Source: SPGG2 sp964194625 (GTDB lineage Bacteria; Pseudomonadota; Gammaproteobacteria; Acidiferrobacterales; SPGG2). Taken from it: a stretch of DNA of 64,000 bases. The notes beneath the pieces are model-generated. The model was given only the letters and a program-made list of their open reading frames with translations, was not told the origin of the DNA and did no database searches. The translations under genes and the position numbers were made by a program. The stretch spans positions 1-64,000 of the forward strand of contig CAXMNC010000130.1 of the NCBI GenBank assembly GCA_964194625.1, in the 5' to 3' direction. Below, piece by piece: positions 41,766 through 50,146 of this stretch (the stretch's first letter is position 1; each line of letters starts with the position of its first letter).

Positions 41766-43141
41766 TGCCGGGCAGTGAGAAATTCGACAACATCGATCTT
41801 GCTAATCACACCGATGACATTACCCTCATCCATCACGATAGCCACATTGTTAGCGTCAAATACGGATTGGACCTTGGTAAGCGGGTCGTCCATGCTTACT
41901 TCGCCTTCGAGCTCCTTGGCCGCCTCCTCGACCGTCCCGTCGGGGGTGCACTTACCGCTTACCAGGCTCTGCAGTAAGTCCAGTTCATGGATCATCATGA
42001 GACGGCCCTCACCGTTACTCTTCACTGGCATTTGCGAGATACCGAGTTCCGCCATGCGACTGGCAACATGACCCAAGGTCTCATCGGGTAGTGCGAACTC
42101 CACATTACCACCCTTGAGATTAATGACTTCTCGGACGGTTCCCAGGCGTTGCTCGAGCCCAAGAAAACCCATATCTTTCATCCAATCGTCGTCGAAACAT
42201 TTGCTCAAGTAACGGTCGCCAGAGTCGGCGAGTATGACAACGAGCATCTTTCCTGGGCCCAGTTCTTTTGCCACCTTGAGGGCGCCAAAGACGGCGGTGC
42301 CAGTGGAGCCACCGACAAATATGCCTTCTTCACGCGCCAGGCGCCTGGCGGTTAGAAACGAATCGCGATCGGATACCGGCATCACTTCATCGATAACCGA
42401 AAAGTCTAGCGTACCCACCATGAAGTCATGGCCGATACCTTCGACGCGATAGATGCCTGGCTCTCCAGATTTGCCCTTATAGAACTCGTCGTAGTAGATA
42501 CTGCCCATTGGGTCGGGACAAACGATCTTTATCTCACGACCGGCCTCGGCCGCCTTCTCTCTTAGATACTTGCCGGCCCCCGATATGGTGCCACCGGTAC
42601 CGATGCCCCCGACGAGGCAGTCGATCTTGCCGTCGGTGTCTTCCCAAATCTCGGGACCGGTGGTCAGATAGTGTGCCTCCGGGTTACTCATGTTGTAGTA
42701 CTGATCGGTGTAGAAACCACCCGGCCGCTCTCGTGCAACACGCTTGGCTACCTCGACGTAGCTCTCGGGATGATCATGCGGCAAATCCGTCCGCGTAATG
42801 ATCACCTCAGCCCCATAAGCCTTGAGCATATCGATCTTCTCTTTACTCATCTTGTCGGGCATGGTGCACACACAACGGTAACCCCGCACCGCCGCGATCA
42901 TGGCAAGACCAAGACCGGTATTGCCGGAGGTGCTCTCCACCAGGATGGACCCGGGTTTCAGTAACCCGGCCTCTTCTGCGCGCTTAACCATGTTGATGGC
43001 CATGCGATCCTTAACCGAGCCACCAGGGTTAAGGTTTTCCATTTTGGCGTATACGGTCGCCATACTGGCGTCGGCTAACCGATTCAACTTCACAAGCGAT
43101 GTCTTGCCGATTAAATCGAGGATGTTCTCGTAGCACTTCAT
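41762..43141 (-). CDS. Cystathionine beta-synthase with CBS domains
   Basis: 459-residue PLP enzyme condensing serine (or O-acetylserine) and homocysteine to cystathionine. The catalytic core has NPGGSVKDRMAI with PLP Lys44, STSGNTGLGLAMIAA, and GGIGTGGTISGAGKYL phosphate-binding loops. Two C-terminal CBS domains (about 330-459) end in EGNVIGVISKIDVVEFL and may bind an adenosyl ligand. The stop overlaps the next gene's ATG by four bases, so translation is coupled. With the downstream gamma-lyase/synthase it makes a transsulfuration operon. Confidence 0.93.
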   Translation of the reverse strand: MKCYENILDLIGKTSLVKLNRLADASMATVYAKMENLNPGGSVKDRMAINMVKRAEEAGLLKPGSILVESTSGNTGLGLAMIAAVRGYRCVCTMPDKMSKEKIDMLKAYGAEVIITRTDLPHDHPESYVEVAKRVARERPGGFYTDQYYNMSNPEAHYLTTGPEIWEDTDGKIDCLVGGIGTGGTISGAGKYLREKAAEAGREIKIVCPDPMGSIYYDEFYKGKSGEPGIYRVEGIGHDFMVGTLDFSVIDEVMPVSDRDSFLTARRLAREEGIFVGGSTGTAVFGALKVAKELGPGKMLVVILADSGDRYLSKCFDDDWMKDMGFLGLEQRLGTVREVINLKGGNVEFALPDETLGHVASRMAELGISQMPVKSNGEGRLMMIHELDLLQSLVSGKCTPDGTVEEAAKELEGEVSMDDPLTKVQSVFDANNVAIVMDEGNVIGVISKIDVVEFLTARQ

Positions 43142-43897
43142 ATGGAATCCCTGTGTTGATCTGCTGCGTGGCTGGCGCTTTAGTATACGCTCGGGCCAAC
43201 TATGGCACCTACCTGATTGGTATTTTCGGGTGCGGCCTTAGGGCCCGTGTAATGCTCACCTTTTTTTGCTGCCGTATCTTTCATCGACGGTACCTGGCAT
43301 ATACCCACTTCAGATGCGGTTTATTAGCGTTCAGCCCTCAGGTCCCGTACATGCTAGGTGACGGACAGCAGCGACAGTGCCGGCTTTGGAAGCGGCATTC
43401 AAGAGACGATGATTACCAATGCTCGTCCCCCCTCTGATTCCCAGAACTTGCTATCTTCCAGATCGCCAAAAAACCTAAACCGGCCCATTTGACAAGCGCG
43501 GCTTAAAGTAGAAAAGGTTTCGTTGAGCCGGCAGCCATAGCAACAGGTATGTACAGGCCTCTAGGCTAGCCGCGCTAACCATCCTTTGGTGGGCCCTGCC
43601 TGGCCGAGACCGGGCGTGAGGCTGACCATCGTCGGCTATAAGATACCGGCCGTCGGCAAAGAAACGGGGTTGCCCTCCTCGCTATATTGCTGATATCTAT
43701 CGATAAAACCTTGCTGTTAAACAGATTTCCCGCGAACCTCAGCGTTGCCCAAAGACTGAGCCCAAAGTTAGAATCTCCCGAGGGCACCCAGGCCCGTCGT
43801 TTCGCCAGGGAAGTCGCCCACAGTCTCACCAGGGTTTTAAGCACAGGTTCCCGTGGTCAGGCGCAGTCTCCGCTTTTTAATATTGGGGGGTAATGAA
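43142..43897. other. Gene-free stretch
   Basis: About 755 bases upstream of the cystathionine beta-synthase gene. The ORFs present lack ribosome sites, codon bias or family resemblance. No tRNA, riboswitch or repeat recognised. It should contain the promoter of the minus-strand transsulfuration operon. Confidence 0.6.
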
Positions 43898-44128
43898 ATG
43901 GTCTGGCTATCGAAGGTTGGGGTAATCGCCACGGTTTGTGTGCTGGTGTTTCGACCCGATATCGTTACCGCGTTTTGGGCGACCGTCACCATCCTTTTTG
44001 TGATCTACGTTGTGATCGATCTGTTCGGTGAATGGGTCGACCGCATACTGCTCGGCAAGAACTCGAGAAAGGAAAACCGCCGCACGCGGCGTGGGCGTCG
44101 CAAAGAAGACCGTGTTGCGTTGTCCTAG
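43898..44128 (+). CDS. Small membrane protein
   Basis: 76-residue protein with two closely spaced hydrophobic helices (about 4-22 and 26-46), then a strongly basic tail (KNSRKENRRTRRGRRKED). The ATG is seven bases after a GGGGGG ribosome site; an upstream in-frame start is not supported. No family recognised. The basic tail would lie in the cytoplasm and might contact nucleic acid or phospholipid heads, which is inference only. Confidence 0.65.
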   Translation: MVWLSKVGVIATVCVLVFRPDIVTAFWATVTILFVIYVVIDLFGEWVDRILLGKNSRKENRRTRRGRRKEDRVALS

Positions 44129-44241
44129 TTCGTTGTCCAACCTCTAGTCCCGCCGTAACTGCCTTATCCCGTCGGCCAGCCGCGCCGTGTTACACTTTGC
44201 GTGAACACCAACCAGGCTTGGTTCGCATGGAGGAAAGAAAG

Positions 44242-44712
44242 ATGCCCAAGTATTTACCCCTATTACTTGTTCCCGTCATACCGCTACTGATCGCGGCGAG
44301 CACACCCAGCGTGTCTACACCCTCAACCGCCTCACCCAAGCATGTCAAACTGTACAACCAGGGCGTGGAGGCACAGAAGAAGGGTGATTACCAACGTGCG
44401 GTAAAACTCTATCAGAAGGCGCTAAAGGCCAAGCCCGACTTCGCAGACGCGTTAAACAACCTAGGATACAGCCTGCGCAACATAGCGAAGCAGTACATGG
44501 ATAAAGCAATGCGGTCCTATAACAAGGCATTGCAGATCCAGAAGGATCACCAACAGGCGTTAGAGTACCAGGGGGAGCTGTATGTCTGGCGTGGCCAACT
44601 CCTTAAAGCCAACGAAAACTACAAACAACTCAAACGTATGAATTCGCCTGAGGCGGCGGAACTCAAAGAGCACTTAGATCGCGTACTTGCCAAGGCCAAA
44701 CAACTACGCTGA
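44242..44712 (+). CDS. Tetratricopeptide-repeat protein
   Basis: 156-residue exported or membrane-anchored protein: an N-terminal hydrophobic signal (about 5-20), a Ser/Thr/Pro linker, then about three TPR units (KLYNQGVEAQKKGDYQRAVKLYQKALKAKPDFADAL, then ALQIQKDHQQALEY, and a third degenerate one). ATG 44242 follows GGAGGAAAG at eight bases. TPR proteins mediate protein contacts; no partner is indicated. It is 20 bases upstream of the methyltransferase-family gene. Confidence 0.85.
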   Translation: MPKYLPLLLVPVIPLLIAASTPSVSTPSTASPKHVKLYNQGVEAQKKGDYQRAVKLYQKALKAKPDFADALNNLGYSLRNIAKQYMDKAMRSYNKALQIQKDHQQALEYQGELYVWRGQLLKANENYKQLKRMNSPEAAELKEHLDRVLAKAKQLR

Positions 44713-44732
44713 CCGGCTAGCGGTTACCTGCG

Positions 44733-45419
44733 GTGCAGGTTTTAGCTATTCTGAGTGACTACTGGGCGTCTTTTTGCGCATTTGCGCTGTTTGGAGTACT
44801 TCACTCCGTCTGCGCCCAAGAACCGTTCAAGCATGCGCTCGCGCGTTGGACCACGCCATTCTTTGTGGAGCATTTTTGGCGGTTTATCTACAACGTACTG
44901 AGCTATACGGCTCTTTATTACTGGATCTCGGTTTTACATTGGGGCCAACACCCCGATAGCAATATATGGCTCATCGACTATCCGGAGCCGCTGTGGCATA
45001 GCCTGGTTGTTCTACATCTGTTATCAGTCGTGCTCGCCTACGTGTCGTTTATTCAGAGCGACTACCTCGAGTTTCTCGGTTTTAAGCAACTGTGGCAGGG
45101 GATGCGCCGATTATTAGGGCCGGCGACAGCGACCGAGGGCCTTGATCTATTCGGCACCCACCGGTTAGAGATCAAGGGCATCTATGGTTGGGTCCGTCAC
45201 CCCATGTTGTTGGCCGGCTTTCTATTCTTGGCAACCAGCGGGCCATCGCAAAACAATCTCATATTCTTGTTCATGTACACGAGCTATATGCTTATCGGTG
45301 CCTACTATGAGGAACGGCGTTTGATCCGTATCTTTGGCGAGCAGTATGTCGAATACAAGCGGCATGTGGGCGCATTCTTTCCGCGCCTACGCCGTCCACC
45401 GATTATGGCCGGTAGTTAG
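44733..45419 (+). CDS. Isoprenylcysteine/phospholipid methyltransferase-like membrane protein (NnrU/MddA-type)
   Basis: 228-residue integral membrane protein with about five to six helices. The C-terminal half carries the ICMT-family SAM-site pattern GIYGWVRHPMLLAGFLFLATSG and YYEERRLIRIFGEQYVEYKRHV. The N-terminal FGVLHSVCAQEPFKHAL resembles NnrU and MddA (methanethiol S-methyltransferase) proteins. Whether it methylates a thiol, lipid or protein is unknown. The start is a GTG at 44733. It follows the TPR gene closely and is probably cotranscribed with it. Confidence 0.8.
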   Translation: MQVLAILSDYWASFCAFALFGVLHSVCAQEPFKHALARWTTPFFVEHFWRFIYNVLSYTALYYWISVLHWGQHPDSNIWLIDYPEPLWHSLVVLHLLSVVLAYVSFIQSDYLEFLGFKQLWQGMRRLLGPATATEGLDLFGTHRLEIKGIYGWVRHPMLLAGFLFLATSGPSQNNLIFLFMYTSYMLIGAYYEERRLIRIFGEQYVEYKRHVGAFFPRLRRPPIMAGS

Positions 45420-45430
45420 CTCGTAAGCAC

Positions 45431-45547
45431 GTGGAAGCCTGGGAGCTCCTGGAACGATTTTCGAACTTTTTCTACGATCCTTACGTGTTTTGGGGCATCC
45501 CTATCTTACTGGCGATCCTGTGGGCAGTGTTTCGTAAGTACCGCTAA
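45431..45547 (+). CDS. Putative 38-residue single-pass membrane protein
   Basis: GTG-initiated frame starting 12 bases after the methyltransferase-like gene. It encodes VEAWELLERFSNFFYDPY, then a hydrophobic helix GIPILLAILWAVF ending RKYR (positive end inside). The composition is strongly protein-like for so short a frame, but the ribosome site is weak. Position suggests it could be part of the same operon. Confidence 0.45.
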   Translation: MEAWELLERFSNFFYDPYVFWGIPILLAILWAVFRKYR

Positions 45548-45573
45548 ATATTGTGTCACCTACGGTGACGCAA

Positions 45574-46038
45574 CTACAGTCGGAATCTCGAGACATCGAT
45601 CCCATTCACACTTATGACTTTCCAAGCAAGTCGCCGTTTGCCCAACGTTATGGTCACCAAATCCGGGGCTCCTGACTCGGCGATTAGGTAGGCGTTTTCG
45701 CCCTGGTTAAGGACAAGTACCTGCAGCTGCGCCGTGGCTTTAGCCATATCACCGTCGATGGTGATAGAAATATCATGGAGTCGGACGTCAAAGCCATCAA
45801 ACCTATTGAACGCCCATCCTATGACACGCCTAACCCCAAGATAATTCAGACCGATTTCATCAATATACTGCCGCGAGACATGCGACATGGTTCGTGTTAT
45901 GTCCTCCGTTTCAACTGCGGCCTCGCCGTCAGCCAACAACTTACGTATATCGCGCTCTGCCGAATCCCAAAAATACCAAGCAAGCAGCACCACAACAACG
46001 AATGACCCAATAACAATGTTTCTAGCTTTGAGCTTCAT
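45574..46038 (-). CDS. Membrane-anchored hypothetical protein, NTF2-like
   Basis: 154-residue protein with one N-terminal transmembrane helix (about 9-25, VIGSFVVVVLLAWYFWD). A mixed alpha/beta domain follows that resembles small NTF2/SnoaL-like folds (helical LLADGEAAVETEDITRTMSHVS, then strands FDVRLHDISITIDGDMAKATAQLQVLV and LAWKVISVNGIDV). No catalytic residues are evident. It is convergent with the upstream plus-strand genes. Family identity is my estimate from pattern only. Confidence 0.7.
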   Translation of the reverse strand: MKLKARNIVIGSFVVVVLLAWYFWDSAERDIRKLLADGEAAVETEDITRTMSHVSRQYIDEIGLNYLGVRRVIGWAFNRFDGFDVRLHDISITIDGDMAKATAQLQVLVLNQGENAYLIAESGAPDLVTITLGKRRLAWKVISVNGIDVSRFRL

Positions 46039-46205
46039 ATGGGTATTATCTCCCGGGTGCCTTGGCCCCTGTCCAGCTTTAAGTGCGGACGTTTAACCCA
46101 AGTTCACGGCCGATACGTTATTGTATTTGACACGCGGATACTGGTTTCGGTGCGTGCGCAACCTGGTTCTGAAGTTGACACCGTTAGTAGCGATTGGAGC
46201 TTTAT

Positions 46206-47672
46206 ATGAAGAGAACTGTCTTTACATCACTGACTGCCTTGGTGCTGGTGTTTAGCACGCTCGGTGTACCACCGGCCGCCGCACAATCGGACAAAACTAG
46301 AGAACATCGGAGCACACTCACGGATCAGCAAGAGGTCGCGGTAACCATCTATAACCAAGATCTCGCGCTTGTAAAGGACCTACGGATTATCAAACTAGAT
46401 AAGGGCTTCAATAAGCTTGCCATGCGCGAGGTAAGCGCCAATATTCGACCGGAGACCGCCCTGTTGCGTAGCGTAGACGGCAATTCGGGCCTACACGTGA
46501 TCGAGCAGAATTTCGACTTCGACCTACTTACTCCCCGCAAGCTATTAGAGAAATACGTAGGGCGCACGGTGCGCTTGATTAAGACGCACCCGCAGACCGG
46601 CGAAGAGCGAATCGAGGAAGCCACCGTGCTTAGCGTCAATAATGGGGTGGTATTGAAGGTCGGCGATCGAATCGAAATGGGCATCCCGGGACGATTGGTG
46701 TTCGCGAGCGTCCCCGAAAACCTCCGTGACCGCCCCACCCTGGTCATGCAGTTGTACAGCCCCACATCGCGCCCACAGAAACTCGAGCTCAGCTACTTGA
46801 CGGGTGGACTCTCGTGGAAGGCCGACTATGTGGCCGAATTAAACGCCGACGACAATCGGTTGGACTTGCACGGGTGGGTGACGCTCACCAATAAGAGTGG
46901 TACGACCTACAACAAAGCAAAACTGCAATTAGTAGCCGGTGACGTGAACCGGGTGCGTCGTGCGATAGATGAGCTCGCGAGCAACCGCAAGATGGCACGG
47001 GCCGCCGAATCAGAGGTAAGAGCAGATATGGCGCAAGAAAGCCTGTTTGAATACCACCTGTACACCCTGAATCGCCCGACCACGATCGCCGATAATCAAA
47101 CAAAGCAGGTAACGCTGCTGACGGCCCAAAACGTCCCTATCAAGAAGCAGTTCCTACTAAAGGGCAAGAACTACTACTACAACCGTAGCTATGGTGATCT
47201 CGGGCAAAAGCTCAAGGTCGGCGTGTATGTGCAGTTCGAGAACAAACGAAAAGCGAACCTCGGCAAACCGCTACCAAAAGGTGTGATCCGGGTCTACAAG
47301 AAGGATAGCGCTGGCAACGCTCAGTTTGTCGGCGAAGATAGCATTGACCACACCCCGAAGAATGAAAAAGTGCGTTTAAAGCTGGGCGATGCGTTCGACG
47401 TTACAGCAGACAAGAAGCAAACCGATTTCACAAAGCGTGCAACGACCCGCAAATACCATTACGCCTTTGAAAGCGCTTATGAGATCAACCTCAAAAATGC
47501 CAAAGCCGAGCCGGTAACCGTGACCATACACGAGCCGGTACCGGGTGATTGGCAGATATTAAGCGAAAGCCACCGACACGAGAAGGCAACGTCTGGAACT
47601 GCGCTGTGGCGCATTACCGTGCCGGCCGAAGGCACAACTATACTGCGTTATCGTGTGTTGGTACGTTACTAG
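46206..47672 (+). CDS. Exported DUF4139 protein
   Basis: 488-residue secreted protein with a signal peptide (about 1-26, ending PPAAAQ). A DUF4140-like N-terminal region starts VTIYNQDLALVKDLRII, and the DUF4139 domain covers SYLTGGLSWKADYVAELN to AYEINLKNAKAEPVTVTIHEPVPGDW. It ends with a short strand VPAEGTTILRYRVLVRY. The family is common in proteobacteria, has a beta-rich mucoidy-inhibitor-like fold, and its function is unknown. ATG 46206 lies five bases after GGAG. It stands alone before a repeat-rich intergenic region. Confidence 0.88.
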   Translation: MKRTVFTSLTALVLVFSTLGVPPAAAQSDKTREHRSTLTDQQEVAVTIYNQDLALVKDLRIIKLDKGFNKLAMREVSANIRPETALLRSVDGNSGLHVIEQNFDFDLLTPRKLLEKYVGRTVRLIKTHPQTGEERIEEATVLSVNNGVVLKVGDRIEMGIPGRLVFASVPENLRDRPTLVMQLYSPTSRPQKLELSYLTGGLSWKADYVAELNADDNRLDLHGWVTLTNKSGTTYNKAKLQLVAGDVNRVRRAIDELASNRKMARAAESEVRADMAQESLFEYHLYTLNRPTTIADNQTKQVTLLTAQNVPIKKQFLLKGKNYYYNRSYGDLGQKLKVGVYVQFENKRKANLGKPLPKGVIRVYKKDSAGNAQFVGEDSIDHTPKNEKVRLKLGDAFDVTADKKQTDFTKRATTRKYHYAFESAYEINLKNAKAEPVTVTIHEPVPGDWQILSESHRHEKATSGTALWRITVPAEGTTILRYRVLVRY

Positions 47673-47702
47673 GCATTCTTGACCGGGGCACCGGCTCGGC
47701 AA

Positions 47703-47741
47703 CCGCTCCTCGACCGCTGTTCCTGACGCGGTTCTACCTCG
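47703..47741 (+). repeat. Dispersed repeat block A, copy 2
   Basis: 39 bases, two mismatches to 921-959. Confidence 0.8.
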
Positions 47742-47850
47742 GCAACCGCTCCCTGCGTTGCTCTACCTCCTGCATCCCTGCAGTCGTCCTCCATCCATGG
47801 AGTCGTGCGTTGCTCTACCTTCCGACATCCCTGTCGGTCGTCCGTACGCG

Positions 47851-47882
47851 GGTTACTTTCTTGTCGCGACAAGAAAGTAACC
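47851..47882. repeat. Perfect 32-bp palindrome
   Basis: GGTTACTTTCTTGTCG directly followed by its reverse complement. In single-stranded form it would give a 16-bp stem without loop. Similar GGTTACTTTC palindromes are dispersed in several proteobacterial genomes (recollection, not checked). Confidence 0.85.
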
Positions 47883-48203
47883 AAAGAAACGCTCCCCCTG
47901 GCGCGGCACCGGCAAACCCAGCCGGTACCCGCGCTCAACGCTTGTCTCAGAAGGTTCTCCGACAGGGCATCTGACCTCCATGGATGGAGCAAATGCAAAG
48001 GATTGTTGGGAACAATCCTAGCCTTGCCCTGACGTTGAACGCGCAGCCTCCTGCTTGCGCCCCTTCGGGCTTACCCTTCGTCTACGCGATTCGCCCGGCT
48101 TGCTTTGCAGATAGACGACAATCCTGCCGTCTATCTCCAGCACTGATTATGCGTGGCCGAAGTTATATCTAAGATTACGAACGGGTTTTTAACAAAGACG
48201 CTA

Positions 48204-48251
48204 CGTCCTTGTGGGAATATACTGCAATTGAGACGTTCAACATTCGTTAGG
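48204..48251 (+). repeat. Dispersed repeat block B, copy 2, ending in a cassette core site
   Basis: Matches 958-1004 and ends GTTAGG; 48246-48252 is GTTAGGT, a perfect GTTRRRY. Together with TTTAAC at about 48188 it could be the right part of a ~65-bp attC-like site, with ACGTC (48203) and GACGT (48232) as facing arms. Confidence 0.55.
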
Positions 48252-49303
48252 TTTTGCAAACTTATCGTAAAGGTTGTGGTGAACTACACTAAAGCAAGCT
48301 TTTAGGAAACTCATGAAAGCGATTGTATACACAAAATACGGACCACCGGATGTTCTTCAGCTCAAAGAGGTCCAAAAACCGACCCCCAAGGACAATGAAG
48401 TACTGATCAGAGTGTATGCGGCAACAGTAATAGCAGGGGACTGTGAACTTCGAAGTTTCAAATTCCCAATCTGGTTCTGGCTCCCCCTTCGAATATATAT
48501 AGGTCTCATAAGACCAACGAGAGTAAATATATTAGGGCAAGAACTGGCCGGGGAAATTGAATCCGTCGGCAAAGATGTAAAACTATTTAGCAAAGGTGAC
48601 CAGGTTTTCGCAGCTACCGAAATTGGTTGTGGTGCTTATGCCGAGTACAAGTGTCTGCGTGAAGAAAAGACGCTAGCAATAAAACCGACCAATATGACTT
48701 ATGAGGAAGCCGCCGCCGTTCCGACTGGGGGGCTTAATGCATTACATTATCTTAGAAAAGGAAATATCCAGAGCGGAGAAAAAGTTCTTATCAATGGCGC
48801 TGCTGGAAATATAGGTACTTTTGCGGTGCAGCTTGCCAAGTACTTTGGGGCTGACGTGACCGGTGTGGACAGCACGGGGAAATTGGACATGCTGCGCTCG
48901 ATTGGTGCAGACCACGTCATTGATTACACTCAAGGAGATTTCACCAAAAACGGTGAGACCTATAATGTTATTTTTGACGTGGTGGGCAAGAGTTCGTTTT
49001 CACGTAGTGTCAGATCGCTAAAGCAAAATGGACGTTATCTTTTAGCCAATCCTCAGTTGTTACCGATGGTTCGAGGGCTATGGACTTCAATGATAAGCAG
49101 CAAGAAAGTAATATTTGAGTTTGCAAGCTATAAAACTGAAGATTTAATTTTCCTCAAACAGCTTATTGAGGCGGGAAAGATAAAATCGGTCATTGATAGA
49201 CGCTATCCGTTGGAACAAGTTGCCGAGGCTCACAGATATGTCGACAAAGGACACAAGAAGGGAAATGTAGTCATAACTTTGGAACATAACAACAAAGCCT
49301 AAC
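48246..49303 (+). mobile_element. Isolated integron-type gene cassette
   Basis: GTTAGGT at the left boundary and GCCTAAC at 49297-49303 on the right, with the stop codon of the enclosed gene inside the right box. A single AT-rich gene fills the interval with a 60-base leader. No integrase nearby. Confidence 0.55.
48313..49302 (+). CDS. AT-rich MDR oxidoreductase (alcohol dehydrogenase/quinone reductase-like)
   Basis: 329-residue NAD(P)-dependent MDR protein: GroES-like domain (YTKYGPPDVLQLKEV, ILGQELAGEIESVG) and Rossmann domain with INGAAGNIGTFAVQLAK near 160. It lacks the classical structural-zinc cysteines. The base composition is clearly lower in GC than the surrounding genes and rare codons are common (many AAA, ATA, AGA), which suggests recent acquisition. 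Its TAA is embedded in a GCCTAAC integron-type box. Distantly related to the GC-rich MDR protein at 1059. Substrate unknown. Confidence 0.88.
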   Translation: MKAIVYTKYGPPDVLQLKEVQKPTPKDNEVLIRVYAATVIAGDCELRSFKFPIWFWLPLRIYIGLIRPTRVNILGQELAGEIESVGKDVKLFSKGDQVFAATEIGCGAYAEYKCLREEKTLAIKPTNMTYEEAAAVPTGGLNALHYLRKGNIQSGEKVLINGAAGNIGTFAVQLAKYFGADVTGVDSTGKLDMLRSIGADHVIDYTQGDFTKNGETYNVIFDVVGKSSFSRSVRSLKQNGRYLLANPQLLPMVRGLWTSMISSKKVIFEFASYKTEDLIFLKQLIEAGKIKSVIDRRYPLEQVAEAHRYVDKGHKKGNVVITLEHNNKA

Positions 49304-49356
49304 AAAGCGCTGCACCCGACCGCTATTCCGCTGCGCTTCAGCCTAGGCTGGCTCGT
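49297..49356 (+). repeat. Partial attC-like site
   Basis: GCCTAAC followed by AAAGCGCTGCACCCGACCG, a typical R''-L'' arm of attC sites, then CGCTATTCCGCTGCGCTTCAG (loop-like). The closing L'-R' arm is degenerate: no GTTRRRY within the next 60 bases. Confidence 0.5.
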
Positions 49357-49368
49357 TTTCCTCTATTC

Positions 49369-49767
49369 TTACCTGACCACGAATATACCGTGCATGCCTT
49401 TTTCACGGTGAGTCTTTCCAAATGGCGACGTCTTCGCGCAAAAAAAGGAAAATTTCCCTTTTCTTTCCGGCGTGAACCTAATGACGGTAGGTTTAGAAGA
49501 CCCGAGCTTTTCCTTTACATTCAGTCCCGAGACTGGATCATCGATAACGAATGTGTGAGGCACCCAACCACTCTTTGTTATCCTCAGTTCAACCGGTACG
49601 CCGATCTGAACAGTGATTTTATCGGGTGAAAAAGAATAGCTCTTGGCATGCATGGTCACCGCTTGTACACCTTCAGCATTCTGGACTGCTACATAAGACT
49701 CGGCATTTGCGGCTCCGGTCACCATCGATGTAAACGCCGATATAACGAGAACGGTTAATCTATTCAT
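49369..49767 (-). CDS. Periplasmic cupredoxin-domain protein
   Basis: 132-residue exported protein with a signal peptide (about 1-22, ending ANAES). The single beta-barrel cupredoxin domain has probable type 1 copper ligands: His in VPHTFVID, Cys in FFCAKTSPFG, His in KTHREKG and Met in GMHGIF (His-Cys-His-Met). ATG 49767 is used because the upstream extension has no signal. Electron transfer or copper handling is likely. The nearest neighbour on the same strand is far away, so it appears to be monocistronic; the spacing between the last ligands is somewhat longer than in plastocyanin-like domains. Confidence 0.85.
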   Translation of the reverse strand: MNRLTVLVISAFTSMVTGAANAESYVAVQNAEGVQAVTMHAKSYSFSPDKITVQIGVPVELRITKSGWVPHTFVIDDPVSGLNVKEKLGSSKPTVIRFTPERKGKFSFFCAKTSPFGKTHREKGMHGIFVVR

Positions 49768-50146
49768 CCTAGCCCCTCTTCGCGTTACTGCTACTAAACA
49801 TGTTGTCAATATATCTCGGGTTATTGCCGAGCGTCGGCCATAAAACATGTCTCATAAGGCAGGCGGGTGAAACACAAGAATAGAGATTAACTTACGCGGT
49901 TACAACGCCTGCGGTAACACTTCAGTCAGTTCGAACTCAATCAATGCGTATCGATCTCGACAGGAGTGATCCGAAAAGGTTTCATCGCTTTGCTCTAAAG
50001 ACCTACTTTTTGGCTGACAAATTCTTGCGGGCTGACCAGTCTAACATGACCGTATGCTCTATATTTGTCTCGCGTCATTCCGTGTTAGCATCCTTCGATT
50101 ATCGCGATGGATGCCATAATTTGCAGCCTGTTACAGGTCAGAACTA
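49768..50146. other. Gene-free divergent promoter region
   Basis: 379 bases between the minus-strand cupredoxin gene and the plus-strand membrane protein. I saw no repeat or RNA gene. One 67-codon frame here has no ribosome site and was not accepted. Confidence 0.55.

Larger units (their letters stand above)
47673..48312. other. Repeat-rich intergenic region
   Basis: 640 bases without a gene: block A copy 2, alternating CTACCT/TCCATCC degenerate segments, a 32-bp palindrome, GC-rich filler, then block B copy 2 ending at an integron-type core. It resembles the 3776-4640 island in character. Confidence 0.7.

Noticed and set aside
43575..43893. Overlapping frames on both strands in the gap before 43898
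   Set aside because: They are mutually antisense, lack ribosome sites and match no family that I know.
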